Below, piece after piece: positions 15,894-24,510 of a stretch of 64,000 nt of DNA (the first letter of the stretch is position 1; each line of letters opens with the position of its first letter). This DNA is from Persephonella sp. IF05-L8 (lineage in GTDB: Bacteria > Aquificota > Aquificia > Aquificales > Hydrogenothermaceae), in the NCBI RefSeq assembly GCF_000703045.1, contig NZ_JNLJ01000001.1:186001-250000 (forward strand). Reading direction: 5' to 3'. Made by a program: the position numbers and the translations under genes. The notes beneath the pieces were generated by a model. The model was not told where the DNA came from and made no database searches. It was given only the letters and a program-made list of their open reading frames with translations.

Positions 15894-17390
15894 TATAATT
15901 TCAACCCTGTTTCTACCTTTTTCTTTAGCCAGATAAAGTGCCTGGTCAGCTCTTTTTACAATACTGTCCGGAGTATCTTCAGGGGTAGCTTCTGTAACTC
16001 CGAAACTGGAAGTAACCTTTCCTACTTTATCAAAGTTATACTCTTCAATTTTCTTCCTTAATTTCTCTGCCAAAATTCTTGTTCCACTTATATCAGTTTC
16101 AGGTGCAATAATAACAAACTCCTCACCACCCCATCTGGCAAAAACATCTGTATCCCGAATATTTTCTTTTACAATTTTTGCTATTGTTTTCAGGACATAA
16201 TCCCCAACCTGATGACCATAAGTATCATTAATCTTTTTAAAATGGTCTATATCAAATATTATCAGTCCCAGTGGACGACCATATCTTTTGACTTTTTTAA
16301 GTTCTTCTTCCAGTACTCTATTAAACTTACCTTTATTATAAATTCGGGTAAGAGGGTCTATTTCAGAAAGAGTTTTAAATTTCTCACTTCGCTTGATTAT
16401 ACTTATCAATAACGCAAACACTGTAAGAATAGAAAACTCGACGGATAAATACATAATGATAAAGGCTTCATTAAACATAGATATTGTATTGTCTTTTTCG
16501 TAATAAACCAGATAACCAACATTTCTACCGGTAATATTTTTAATAACAATAAAGGAAACCACATAATAGTTTCCATCTATTTTTATATCAACAGCAAAAT
16601 TTGAAAACTGTTTAAGTCTGTTTTTCACTTTATCTTTCAAGGTCAAGTTTATCTTGGCAAATATATCAGGAGGAATTGCATAACTTTTCAAATCAGAGGG
16701 CTCATAATAAAAATCTTTATCAAACTCACTCTGAATATATGTTTTTCTGATTTCTCTTGATAAGGTATTAAAAAGGACATTTTTATAAATAAGAAATATG
16801 TACTCTCCTTTAAATATTTTTTTAAGCTCATCCTTTAAAGCTTCATAAGATAGAATTATCTCAACTGTTCCTAAAAATTTATCCTTGTAATAAAGCTCAT
16901 AAGGGAATTTAAAACCTCCAACAAAATTTTCTTTTTTCTCAGCTTCAAAAATGATATTGATTTTTTTATTTTCCTTTTGATTATCTCCAAATTTTTCAGG
17001 TCTATGAAATCTCAGGAAAACTGTTCCATCGGGCAGCTTTATCTGAATGAATTTTATCCCATACTTTTGCATATCCTTATATAAATCTTTATACTCCTCA
17101 GATAAGAGTTTCCTTACTTTATCTTTTTCTGAAGGAGGAAATTTTTCCAGCTGATACAACAGTTTCAAAAATTTCTCATCACTGAAATATCTTTTCTGGA
17201 TAAATTCAATTACCATCTTATAGCCATTAAGAGTAGCTTTAAATTCCGCTGCAGCCTTTACAATTTTTTGATTTAAATAAATCTGTTTGTTCTGTTCCTT
17301 TTTCTGTTCAAACAGGAAAAATATAGCTATAGACAAAACAAGAAAAATTGATATATATATAAGCACCGATTTTTTTATTTTGGCTTCCAT
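15879..17390 (-). CDS. Membrane diguanylate cyclase with periplasmic sensor
   Basis: A 503-residue GGDEF protein that should make cyclic di-GMP. Layout: TM helix (about 8-28), a large periplasmic sensor (about 30-300, Cache-like by position), a second TM (about 305-330), then a GGDEF domain (about 345-500). The active site is GGEEF at 421-425, and RDTD at 412-415 matches the RxxD product-inhibition site at the right spacing. DIDHFKKINDTYGH and the late ADQALYLAKEKGRN are intact, so it is probably catalytically active. Transcribed away from argH. Confidence 0.93.
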   Translation of the reverse strand: MEAKIKKSVLIYISIFLVLSIAIFFLFEQKKEQNKQIYLNQKIVKAAAEFKATLNGYKMVIEFIQKRYFSDEKFLKLLYQLEKFPPSEKDKVRKLLSEEYKDLYKDMQKYGIKFIQIKLPDGTVFLRFHRPEKFGDNQKENKKINIIFEAEKKENFVGGFKFPYELYYKDKFLGTVEIILSYEALKDELKKIFKGEYIFLIYKNVLFNTLSREIRKTYIQSEFDKDFYYEPSDLKSYAIPPDIFAKINLTLKDKVKNRLKQFSNFAVDIKIDGNYYVVSFIVIKNITGRNVGYLVYYEKDNTISMFNEAFIIMYLSVEFSILTVFALLISIIKRSEKFKTLSEIDPLTRIYNKGKFNRVLEEELKKVKRYGRPLGLIIFDIDHFKKINDTYGHQVGDYVLKTIAKIVKENIRDTDVFARWGGEEFVIIAPETDISGTRILAEKLRKKIEEYNFDKVGKVTSSFGVTEATPEDTPDSIVKRADQALYLAKEKGRNRVEIILPEI

Positions 17391-17444
17391 ATTCTTTAAG
17401 TTATAGTATTTATATGCATTTCGTCAAACAAAAGAGGTGAGATA

Positions 17445-18818
17445 ATGGCAGAAAAATTATGGGGCGGTAGATTTTCAGAAAGCACAGATGCTTTTGTTGA
17501 AGAGTTTACCGAAAGTGTTTCTTTTGATAAGGAACTGGCTTTATACGATATAAAAGGAAGCATAGCCCATGCCAGAATGTTGGGAAAACAGGGAATTATT
17601 CCACAGGAAGATGCAGAAAAAATAATAAAAGGTCTGGAAGAAATCAGAAAAGAGATAGAAGAAGGCAAATTCCAGTGGAAAAAAGAGCTTGAAGATGTTC
17701 ATATGAACATTGAAAAGGCATTAATTGAAAAAATTGGCGATGTAGGAGGAAAACTCCACACAGGAAGAAGTAGAAATGACCAGGTAATAACAGCTTTTAG
17801 ACTTTATCTAAAAGAAGAAACAAACAATATAATACAGCTTTTACGACAGCTTAAAAAAGCACTTTTGGAAAAAGCAAAGGAAACAGTTGATATAGTAATG
17901 CCTGCCTATACTCATTTGCAAAGGGCACAGCCAATAAGAATGGCTCATTATTTCTTAGCCTATCTGGAAATGTATAACAGAGATGAAGAAAGATTTTCAG
18001 ATACTTTAAAGCGTATTGACCAGATGCCTCTTGGAAGTGGAGCACTGGCAGGAGTTGATTTCCCAATAGATAGAGAGATGACAGCAAAAGAACTGGGATT
18101 TTCACAAATCATGAGAAACTCCCTTGATGCCACAGCGTCAAGGGATGCAATAATAGAATTCTTATCTGATGCTGCAATCTGTATGTCAAATCTATCAAGA
18201 CAATCAGAAGACCTGATTATATGGAACTCAGCCGAATTTTTCTTTATTGAGCTTCCTGACAAGCTAACCACAGGTTCTTCAATAATGCCCCAGAAGAAAA
18301 ACCCTGATGTTTTAGAGCTTATTCGTGGAAAAACAGGAAGGGTTTATGGGGATTTAGTTGCATTGCTGACAATAGTAAAAGGTCTTCCAATGGCTTACAA
18401 CAGAGACCTGCAGGAAGACAAAGAGCCTGTCTTTGATGCAGTCAGAACCCTAAAAGGCTCAATAATCGGAATGACAAAAATAATAGAAGGTCTAAAGCCA
18501 AGAAAAGAAGTTATGGAAAAGGCTGCAGGTGGATTTGCTTTAGCCACAGACCTTGCCAACTACCTTGTTAGAAAGGGTATGCCTTTTAGACAGGCACACC
18601 ACGTTGTTGGACAGATTGTGGGTTATCTGACCCAGCAAAATAGGGAACTGGAAAGTATTACACTTGATGAGCTTAAAAAGTTTTCTCCGCTATTTGAAGA
18701 AGATGTCCTTAATATTCTTAGCCCTTACTATGTTGCAGATGCAAGAAAATCTTACGGCGGAACAGCGAAAGAAAGAATTTTAGAGCAGATTAAATACTGG
18801 GAAGAAAAACTCCAATGA
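17445..18818 (+). CDS. argH: Argininosuccinate lyase
   Basis: Splits argininosuccinate into arginine and fumarate, the last step of arginine synthesis. The length of 457 residues is typical. Motifs are WGGRFSE at the N-terminus, HTGRSRNDQV, the catalytic serine loop GSSIMPQKKNPD and the TYNKDLQED-like YNRDLQEDKEP. The start follows AGAGGTGAGATA. Four-base overlaps link it to the MNT gene and onward to HEPN and HAD genes, an unusual arginine-synthesis neighbourhood. Confidence 0.97.
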   Translation: MAEKLWGGRFSESTDAFVEEFTESVSFDKELALYDIKGSIAHARMLGKQGIIPQEDAEKIIKGLEEIRKEIEEGKFQWKKELEDVHMNIEKALIEKIGDVGGKLHTGRSRNDQVITAFRLYLKEETNNIIQLLRQLKKALLEKAKETVDIVMPAYTHLQRAQPIRMAHYFLAYLEMYNRDEERFSDTLKRIDQMPLGSGALAGVDFPIDREMTAKELGFSQIMRNSLDATASRDAIIEFLSDAAICMSNLSRQSEDLIIWNSAEFFFIELPDKLTTGSSIMPQKKNPDVLELIRGKTGRVYGDLVALLTIVKGLPMAYNRDLQEDKEPVFDAVRTLKGSIIGMTKIIEGLKPRKEVMEKAAGGFALATDLANYLVRKGMPFRQAHHVVGQIVGYLTQQNRELESITLDELKKFSPLFEEDVLNILSPYYVADARKSYGGTAKERILEQIKYWEEKLQ

Positions 18819-19111
18819 AAGTCAGGCTTTTAGACTGGCAGATAAAAGCTATAAAAGAAGCTGTCCAGCAGGTTTTTGGCAATGATGTAAAAGTGTATAT
18901 ATTTGGTAGCAGAGCTAATCCTGAGCAAAAAGGTGGAGATATAGATATCCTTGTGCTTGTTCCAGAGCTGCAGGACAAATACAAGAAAAAGAGTAAACTT
19001 TTAACCCAGCTTTACAAAAGACTTGGAGAAAGAAAAATAGACCTGATTATTACAGATAGTATTAAAAGCGATATAGAGAGGGAAGCCGTAGAAAAAGGAG
19101 TTCTACTGTGA
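18815..19111 (+). CDS. Minimal nucleotidyltransferase (MNT), MntA-like
   Basis: A 98-residue DNA-polymerase-beta-fold nucleotidyltransferase. The active-site pattern is GS (31-32), nine residues, then Asp42 and Asp44 (GGDIDI). In characterised pairs the MNT antitoxin AMPylates a tyrosine of a HEPN toxin. The following gene is a HEPN-like protein carrying the target motif, overlapping by four bases. The ATG overlaps the argH stop (ATGA). The MNT-first order is opposite to the common hepT-mntA order. Assignment as a toxin-antitoxin module is inference from motifs. Confidence 0.88.
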   Translation: MKVRLLDWQIKAIKEAVQQVFGNDVKVYIFGSRANPEQKGGDIDILVLVPELQDKYKKKSKLLTQLYKRLGERKIDLIITDSIKSDIEREAVEKGVLL

Positions 19112-19566
19112 AGATAGAAACAATTCAAAAAAGATTTAACCAGTATCTAAATGAAGAGGAAAAACACCTACAAATCTTAAAGGAGGACATAGAAGCATTA
19201 CAACAATTTTATCCCTTTACGGCACAAACCATTGAAAAATTTTTAAATAAAAGAGAGTATTTAAGAATTTTAGACCAGCTAACATACAGATTTATGAAAT
19301 TTCAGGACACCCTTGCAAAACTGATAAGATATTATCTTCTTTTGAAAGGTGAAAATGTAGAGAATATGTCTGTTATAGATATTGTAAATCTTGCAGAAAA
19401 ACTGGGAATAAGTATCAATGAAGAGCTGTGGTTTGAGATGAGAGCCTTAAGAAACAGCCTTACACATGAATACGCACAGGACTACCAGCAGATAGCAGAA
19501 GCCTTAAACCAGCTTGTAAATTTTGTTGAAATTTTTGAAAAAATTCTTAACGAGGTGAGGAAGTGA
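19108..19566 (+). CDS. HEPN-domain nucleotidyltransferase partner (HI0074/HepT-like)
   Basis: A 152-residue helical protein of the nucleotidyltransferase substrate-binding HEPN group. The catalytic and modification motif R-x4-H-x-Y is intact: Arg115, His120, Tyr122 in RNSLTHEY. In HepT toxins this is the RNase site and the tyrosine AMPylated by MntA. The start GTG at 19108 overlaps the MNT stop, and the stop overlaps the HAD start (GTGA). Together the pair is a plausible type VII toxin-antitoxin module embedded in a housekeeping operon. Confidence 0.85.
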   Translation: MKIETIQKRFNQYLNEEEKHLQILKEDIEALQQFYPFTAQTIEKFLNKREYLRILDQLTYRFMKFQDTLAKLIRYYLLLKGENVENMSVIDIVNLAEKLGISINEELWFEMRALRNSLTHEYAQDYQQIAEALNQLVNFVEIFEKILNEVRK

Positions 19567-20330
19567 TAGTAATATTTGATGTTGATGGTGTTTTGATAGA
19601 TGTTACAAAATCTTACCATTACTCAATTTATGACACTGTGAAATATTTTGCACAGGAGAAACCCAGAGAAGAATTACTTGATATAAAGTTCTCGTTTAAT
19701 ATAAACAACGACTGGGATGCCTCAATAGCAGGAATACTTTATGCAAAATCAGGGCTATCCCTAAAGGAATTCAAAAAAGAGTTTGCTCCCTTCAGCCAGT
19801 CCCTTGATGATATGTTTAGATATGCTCAGGAGAAAGGAATTGAGTTGCCTGATTATAAAGAGCTTGTCCAGGTATTTGAAGATTTTTATCACCAGCATAG
19901 AGAAAGGGAAGAAATGATTTTCCCCCATGATGTTCTGGAAAGGGTCAGAAAAAAAGCGGATATATTAGGAGTTATCACAGGAAGACCCTTTTCAGACCTT
20001 GATTATTCCTTCAAAAAATTTGACCTGTATAAATATTTTGATTATATAATTACAGAAGATGACATACCTCAGCCAGATTTGAGAAAGCCATCTTCTTATC
20101 CTTTGAAGCTATTTTTTGAAAAAGTTGAGTTTGATAACCCTGTTTTTTATATAGGAGATACAAAAGCTGACAAAAAAATGGTAGAAAACTTTAACAAAGA
20201 AGAAAATAAAAATGTTAGATTTGTCCTCTATCAAAATGAACATAACAAAGATTTAAAGACAGAAAATAAAATAAAAGCCCCTGACGAAATATGTGAGGTG
20301 TTAAACAATTATGATTACGCACAAGATTAG
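19563..20330 (+). CDS. HAD-superfamily phosphatase-like hydrolase
   Basis: A 255-residue HAD hydrolase. Motif I is FDVDGVL (nucleophile Asp6 and Asp8), motif II corresponds to VITGRPFSD, motif III includes the lysine near KPSSYPLK, and motif IV is YIGDTKADKKM. The helical cap between residues 15 and 120 is large. It resembles the subfamily IA phosphatases of unknown substrate. The start is GTG at 19563, with GAGGTGAGG upstream inside the HEPN gene. Its 3' end overlaps the next small gene by 20 bases. Confidence 0.86.
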   Translation: MIVIFDVDGVLIDVTKSYHYSIYDTVKYFAQEKPREELLDIKFSFNINNDWDASIAGILYAKSGLSLKEFKKEFAPFSQSLDDMFRYAQEKGIELPDYKELVQVFEDFYHQHREREEMIFPHDVLERVRKKADILGVITGRPFSDLDYSFKKFDLYKYFDYIITEDDIPQPDLRKPSSYPLKLFFEKVEFDNPVFYIGDTKADKKMVENFNKEENKNVRFVLYQNEHNKDLKTENKIKAPDEICEVLNNYDYAQD

Positions 20331-20643
20331 ACTACTTTTTATATTCTTATTAATTTTTTCCTTTTCTTTTTCTGATACGATAACAGAAACGCTTGAAAAA
20401 TATGTAAACCAAGAACTTGAAAAAAAAGACACCAGTTTCAGAAAAAAACTTGATGAATGTCTTTCTATTTACAAAAAGTATCACTACAAAGACGAAAACC
20501 TAAAAAAAGAGATTGAACAAAAAGGATGCAAGCCATACATAGAAGAGTATGAAAGATTAATTGAGAAAGCAACAGAAAAATACAGTAAAGATTTAGAAGC
20601 AAATAAGAATACCACTATTCCAGATAAACCTAATCAGAGGTAA
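20311..20643 (+). CDS. Small exported protein, unknown function
   Basis: A 110-residue protein not recognised as a family. It has a clear signal peptide (about 1-21, ending FSFS-D) and a charged, Lys/Glu-rich mature part predicted as helices, with two cysteines (in DECLSIY and KGCKPY) that could form a disulfide in the periplasm. The start lies 20 bases inside the HAD gene, after GAGGTG, and cmk follows seven bases later. The overlap with both neighbours and the clean signal peptide argue that it is real. Confidence 0.7.
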   Translation: MITHKIRLLFIFLLIFSFSFSDTITETLEKYVNQELEKKDTSFRKKLDECLSIYKKYHYKDENLKKEIEQKGCKPYIEEYERLIEKATEKYSKDLEANKNTTIPDKPNQR

Positions 20644-20650
20644 GTCCAAA

Positions 20651-21334
20651 ATGATAATCACAATTGATGGTCCCGCAGGTTCAGGAAAATCAACAATTGC
20701 TAAAATGCTGGCAAAAGAGCTTGGATATACCTATATAGATACAGGAGCTATGTATAGGGCAGTTGCCCTTATGGTAAAAAGAAAAGGAATAGACCCTGAT
20801 AATCCTGACGCTGTTGTTGAGCTTATGAAAAAAATCCAGATAGACCTTAAGCCTGCAGAAAATGGGGTGCAGGTTTTTCTCAATGGTGAGGATGTATCCA
20901 AAGAAATCCGGACAGAAGAGATAGGAAAAATAGCTTCTAAAATCGCAAGGCACTCAGAAGTCAGGAGAATACTGGTTCAGATGCAAAGAGAATTAGGACT
21001 AAAAGCAAAAAATGTGGTAATAGAGGGAAGAGATACAGGAACAGTTATATTTCCAGATGCAGATATAAAATTTTTCTTTACAGCATCACCGGAAGTAAGG
21101 GCAGAAAGAAGGTTCAAGGAATTAAAGGAAAAAGGACTGGATATAAGCTATGAAGAAATTCTAAAAGAAATAAAAGAGAGAGACCATTTAGATGAAACCA
21201 GAAAAGATAGCCCCCTTAGACCTGCTGAGGATGCAATTATAATTGATACTACTGGTAAATCTTTGTCTGATGTTTTTCAGGATGTTTTGAAAATTATTAA
21301 AGATAGATTAAAATTTCAGGCAGCTAATTCATAA
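20651..21334 (+). CDS. cmk: Cytidylate kinase
   Basis: Phosphorylates CMP and dCMP to diphosphates. The length is 227 residues, and the P-loop GPAGSGKST starts at residue 6. The IDTGAMYRA motif, the GRDTGTVIFPDA region and the ERDHLDETRKDSPLRPA segment match the CMP kinase family. It closes the argH-MNT-HEPN-HAD-small protein-cmk run; a 122-base gap follows, with a promoter for the next gene. Confidence 0.97.
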   Translation: MIITIDGPAGSGKSTIAKMLAKELGYTYIDTGAMYRAVALMVKRKGIDPDNPDAVVELMKKIQIDLKPAENGVQVFLNGEDVSKEIRTEEIGKIASKIARHSEVRRILVQMQRELGLKAKNVVIEGRDTGTVIFPDADIKFFFTASPEVRAERRFKELKEKGLDISYEEILKEIKERDHLDETRKDSPLRPAEDAIIIDTTGKSLSDVFQDVLKIIKDRLKFQAANS

Positions 21335-21393
21335 ATTAACAACATCTAATTGAGACAAAACTTATAAGAAAACTAAATAAATTTTCAATCTTC

Positions 21394-21422
21394 TGTATAA
21401 CCACAGCAGGTTCTATTATAAT
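21394..21422 (+). promoter_or_regulatory. Putative promoter for the BioC-like gene
   Basis: A perfect TATAAT at 21417-21422 lies in the gap after cmk; the hexamer 17 bases upstream (TGTATA, 21394-21399) is a poor -35. The spacing to the TTG start at 21457 gives a leader of about 28 bases with GAGGAG. Support is the -10 box only. Confidence 0.4.
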
Positions 21423-21456
21423 AGTCATTCATAAAATCAAATTTTGAGGAGTTTAT

Positions 21457-22161
21457 TTGAAAAGCCTTATAAAGTTTTCATTCTCCAGATTTTCCGAGAT
21501 TTACGATAAGGAAGCTGCTCTGCAAAAGGAAGCAGCCAAAATTTTGATAGATTTTGCCCAGATTGAGAGTGGAAAAGGCTTAGACCTGGGATGTGGCACA
21601 GGATTTTTATACAGATTTTCAAACTGGCAGGATTTAACAGCCATAGATATAGCCCTTGATATGCTAAAGTTTTATAAAAAATTCAATAACAACTGCATTC
21701 AGGCAGATATGGAATATCTTCCCTTCAAAGAAAATACCTTTGATTTTGTTGTTTCTAACTTCTCAATTCACTGGGCAGACCTGAAAAAAACCATAAAGGA
21801 AGTCCAGAGGGTTTTAAAATTAGAAAGATATTTTATTTTTAACATTCCAGTGCAGGGAAGCCTTGAAGCAGTAGAACAAATACTGGGAAATACCCAGTTT
21901 GATTTCCTGTGCGTTCCTGAGATTTTAGAAACTTTGAAAAATAACAATTTTGGTATAGAAGACTTTTTTGTAAAAAATTTAGAAAAAGAATTTCCAGACG
22001 GATACCATCTACTTATGCATCTACATAAAACAGGAGTTGCCATTAACACAAAAAGCCAGTCTTTAGGGGAGAAAAGAAAAATAGTTCAAAAATTCAAATC
22101 TTATCAAAAACCTGTAAAACTCAATTACAAACTACTTTTTATAAAGGCATACACTACTTAA
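21457..22161 (+). CDS. BioC-like SAM-dependent methyltransferase
   Basis: Class I methyltransferase, 234 residues, resembling BioC (malonyl-ACP O-methyltransferase of biotin synthesis). The N-terminus FSRFSEIYDKEAALQKEAA is the characteristic BioC opening; motif I is GLDLGCGTGFL, followed by TAIDIALDML, the motif ADMEYLPFKENTFDFV and NFSIHWADL. The start is TTG at 21457 after GAGGAGTTTA; no ATG fits. It overlaps a convergent small gene by eight bases. No other bio genes are adjacent, so the exact substrate is an inference. Confidence 0.82.
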   Translation: MKSLIKFSFSRFSEIYDKEAALQKEAAKILIDFAQIESGKGLDLGCGTGFLYRFSNWQDLTAIDIALDMLKFYKKFNNNCIQADMEYLPFKENTFDFVVSNFSIHWADLKKTIKEVQRVLKLERYFIFNIPVQGSLEAVEQILGNTQFDFLCVPEILETLKNNNFGIEDFFVKNLEKEFPDGYHLLMHLHKTGVAINTKSQSLGEKRKIVQKFKSYQKPVKLNYKLLFIKAYTT

Positions 22162-22441
22162 AAATCTTTGTCCTGAAAACCCTCATCTGTTTTCCATCAA
22201 CAACCTCAAATTCAGGAGGAAGAATATCCTCTATTGTGTGAAGCTCTTTTATACCATACTGACTACACAAAACATTTATTGATTTTATAATTTCATCCTT
22301 TTCCATAACTGCTGTTTCCCAATAAGTAGCAAAAACAAGATTTCCATCCTTATCATGAATTGCCAGTCTCAGTTCATCCACAACCTCTTGTTGAGGGTCT
22401 CCATACATGGTTAATGTTCCATAAAGCTCCTTTCCTTCCAC
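22154..22441 (-). CDS. Conserved-looking hypothetical protein, 95 residues
   Basis: Not recognised. It starts at GTG 22441 with AAGGAG seven bases upstream, a good initiation site. The sequence has mixed charged and hydrophobic positions (EVVDELRLAIHDKDGNLVFATYWE), no signal peptide and one cysteine. It may be a small alpha/beta protein. It overlaps the tail of the BioC-like gene by eight bases and diverges from mtnB with a 95-base gap. Coding is supported by the ribosome site and codon character. Confidence 0.65.
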   Translation of the reverse strand: MEGKELYGTLTMYGDPQQEVVDELRLAIHDKDGNLVFATYWETAVMEKDEIIKSINVLCSQYGIKELHTIEDILPPEFEVVDGKQMRVFRTKIFK

Positions 22442-22536
22442 AACTAACTCCTTGAAAAATTTTTAAGCAGGAAAAAATTTTAACACCAAATTTGATAAAA
22501 TTAATGAAATTAATCCAGATTTTTTTCGGAGGTTAT

Positions 22537-23178
22537 ATGCCTTACAGACTTTATCAGGAAGAAAAGCAAAAGGCAGTAAATATTCTAAATGAGATAAAAG
22601 TAAAGCTCTACAATAGAGGCTGGTTTCCTGCAACAAGTGGAAACCTTTCTTATAAACTTCATGATGACCCACTTTATTTTGCAATAACCAGCAGTGGAAA
22701 GGATAAAGGCACAGTTACCCATGAAGATGTTATTTTTGTTGACAAAGATGCAAAACCTATAGAAAAAACAAGACTAAAACCATCAGCAGAAACAAAAATC
22801 CACTCCCAGATATACCAGAAAACAGATGCAGGCTGTGTTATCCATATTCACACAGTAAATAACAATTTTGTTTCTCAGGTATATTTTGAGGATGGATTTG
22901 TTCCTTTAAAGGATATGGAAATGATAAAAGCACTGGACATCTGGAAAGAAGATGCTTTTGTTAAAGTCCCTATCATAGAAAACTGGTTTGATTTAGACAA
23001 ACTGGCAGAAGAAGCAGGAAAGGCTATCAATCCGGAAGTTCCAGGATTACTGATTAGAAACCACGGAATTTATGCATGGGGTAGAAATGAGTTTGAGACA
23101 AAAAGACATATAGAAGCATTTGAATTTATGTTTGAATACATGAAAGATATGATGCTTTTTACCGGCAAAAAACTTTAG
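22537..23178 (+). CDS. mtnB: Methylthioribulose-1-phosphate dehydratase
   Basis: Class II aldolase-fold zinc enzyme that dehydrates methylthioribulose-1-phosphate in the methionine salvage pathway. About 213 residues. Motifs are the PATSGNLSYK loop, ITSSGKDKG, the catalytic region SAETKIHSQIY, the zinc His pair in VIHIHTVNNN and the later IRNHGIYAWG. I set the start at ATG 22537, preceded by CGGAGG; an in-frame ATG at 22492 has no ribosome site and adds a non-conserved segment. mtnD follows after 12 bases. Confidence 0.95.
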   Translation: MPYRLYQEEKQKAVNILNEIKVKLYNRGWFPATSGNLSYKLHDDPLYFAITSSGKDKGTVTHEDVIFVDKDAKPIEKTRLKPSAETKIHSQIYQKTDAGCVIHIHTVNNNFVSQVYFEDGFVPLKDMEMIKALDIWKEDAFVKVPIIENWFDLDKLAEEAGKAINPEVPGLLIRNHGIYAWGRNEFETKRHIEAFEFMFEYMKDMMLFTGKKL

Positions 23179-23190
23179 GAGGTGAGTAGA

Positions 23191-23730
23191 ATGCCAAAAA
23201 TAGTTTTTAGAGATACAGGGGAAACAATAGAAGGTGTAGAAGCTGTAAAGGAATTCCTTGACAAATATGGTATTACCTATGAAAGATGGGGAGTAGAAAG
23301 ATTATCCCCCGAGCTTAGAGAAAATTATGAACTAACACCTGAACAACAACAGGAAATCATAGATGCCTACAAAGAAGAACTTGAAAAACTCAAAAAAGAA
23401 AAAGGATACATAACAGAGGATATTGTTGTTCTTTCTGAAAAAACCCCAAATCTTGATGATTTAATGGCAAAATTCAAAAGGGAACACCACCACGTTGATG
23501 ATGAGGTCAGATTTGTTGTTGATGGAAGCGGAATATTTCCTGTAAAGATTGAAGGAAAGGTTGTTGAAATACACGTAGGCCCTGGAGATTTAATTGTTGT
23601 GCCTGCAGGTGCAAGACACTGGTTTGAACTTGATGAACAAAGAAAAATCAAATGTATCAGAGTATTCAAAACACCTGCTGGCTGGGAAGCAATATACAAT
23701 GAAAATGAAAAAGCAACAATGAAAGATTAG
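23191..23730 (+). CDS. mtnD: Acireductone dioxygenase
   Basis: Cupin-fold metalloenzyme that oxidises acireductone in methionine salvage. About 179 residues from ATG 23191, which is nine bases after AGGAGG; a GTG at 23182 in frame overlaps the ribosome site and is less likely. The metal-binding pattern EHHHVDDEVRFVV (His, His, Glu) and the second cupin motif with the last ligand in PAGARHWFEL are present. Whether the iron (on-pathway) or nickel (off-pathway) reaction occurs cannot be read from the sequence. Confidence 0.95.
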   Translation: MPKIVFRDTGETIEGVEAVKEFLDKYGITYERWGVERLSPELRENYELTPEQQQEIIDAYKEELEKLKKEKGYITEDIVVLSEKTPNLDDLMAKFKREHHHVDDEVRFVVDGSGIFPVKIEGKVVEIHVGPGDLIVVPAGARHWFELDEQRKIKCIRVFKTPAGWEAIYNENEKATMKD

Positions 23731-23739
23731 GAGGGATAA

Positions 23740-24510
23740 ATGGGATTATTAGAAGGAAAAAAGGCTCTCATTCTGGGGGTGGCAAATAACAAAAGTATTG
23801 CCTATGGAATTGCAAAGGCATTTCATAGAGAGGGGGCAATCTTAGGATTTAATTATCTGAATGAAAAAATTGAGAAAAGGGTAAGACCTATAGCAGAAGA
23901 GTTTGGAGCTGAAATTATAACCAAATGTGATGTTTCCTCAGATGAGGACATAAAAAATCTTGCTGAAACTGTCAGGGAAAAATGGGGAACAATTGATATT
24001 ATTGTCCACTCAATAGCCTATGCAAATAAAGAATTTTTAAAGGATTATTACTATAAAGTAGATAGAAAATCATTCCTTGAGGCTATGGATATAAGCGTTT
24101 ACTCTTTTACTGCAATTGCAAGGGAATTTATGGATATGTTTAATGAAGGAGGTAATCTCCTTACACTTTCCTATTATGGAGCAGAAAAAGTAGTTTATAA
24201 CTACAATGTTATGGGTGTTGCAAAAGCAGCATTAGAAGCTTCTGTAAAGTATCTTGCGAGGGATTTAGGAAAATTAAAAAACATCAGGGTAAATGCTATA
24301 TCTGCAGGTCCCATTAAAACCCTTGCCGCCTCAGGAATTTCCCAGTTTTCCGAAATACAAAAGATAGCAGCAGAAAGAGCTCCCCTCCAGAGAACTGTTA
24401 CAATTGATGAAGTAGGAAATGCAGCTCTTTTCCTGTGCAGCGACCTTGCTTCCGGTATAACAGGAGAAATTCTTTATGTTGACGCTGGTTATAATATAAT
24501 TGGAATGTGA
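23740..24510 (+). CDS. fabI: Enoyl-[acyl-carrier-protein] reductase FabI
   Basis: NADH-dependent reductase of the last step of each fatty-acid elongation cycle. 256 residues. The dinucleotide site GVANNKSIAYGIAKA, the SIAYA segment, the catalytic Tyr-x6-Lys (YNVMGVAK) and the C-terminal GITGEILYVDAGYN are typical. It follows mtnD by nine bases with AGGAGGGATAA. Its stop abuts the stop of the convergent DUF815 ATPase gene. Confidence 0.97.
   Translation: MGLLEGKKALILGVANNKSIAYGIAKAFHREGAILGFNYLNEKIEKRVRPIAEEFGAEIITKCDVSSDEDIKNLAETVREKWGTIDIIVHSIAYANKEFLKDYYYKVDRKSFLEAMDISVYSFTAIAREFMDMFNEGGNLLTLSYYGAEKVVYNYNVMGVAKAALEASVKYLARDLGKLKNIRVNAISAGPIKTLAASGISQFSEIQKIAAERAPLQRTVTIDEVGNAALFLCSDLASGITGEILYVDAGYNIIGM

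Noticed and set aside
22492-22536. Upstream ATG as the start of mtnB
   Set aside because: No ribosome site and a non-conserved extension; ATG 22537 has CGGAGG in place.
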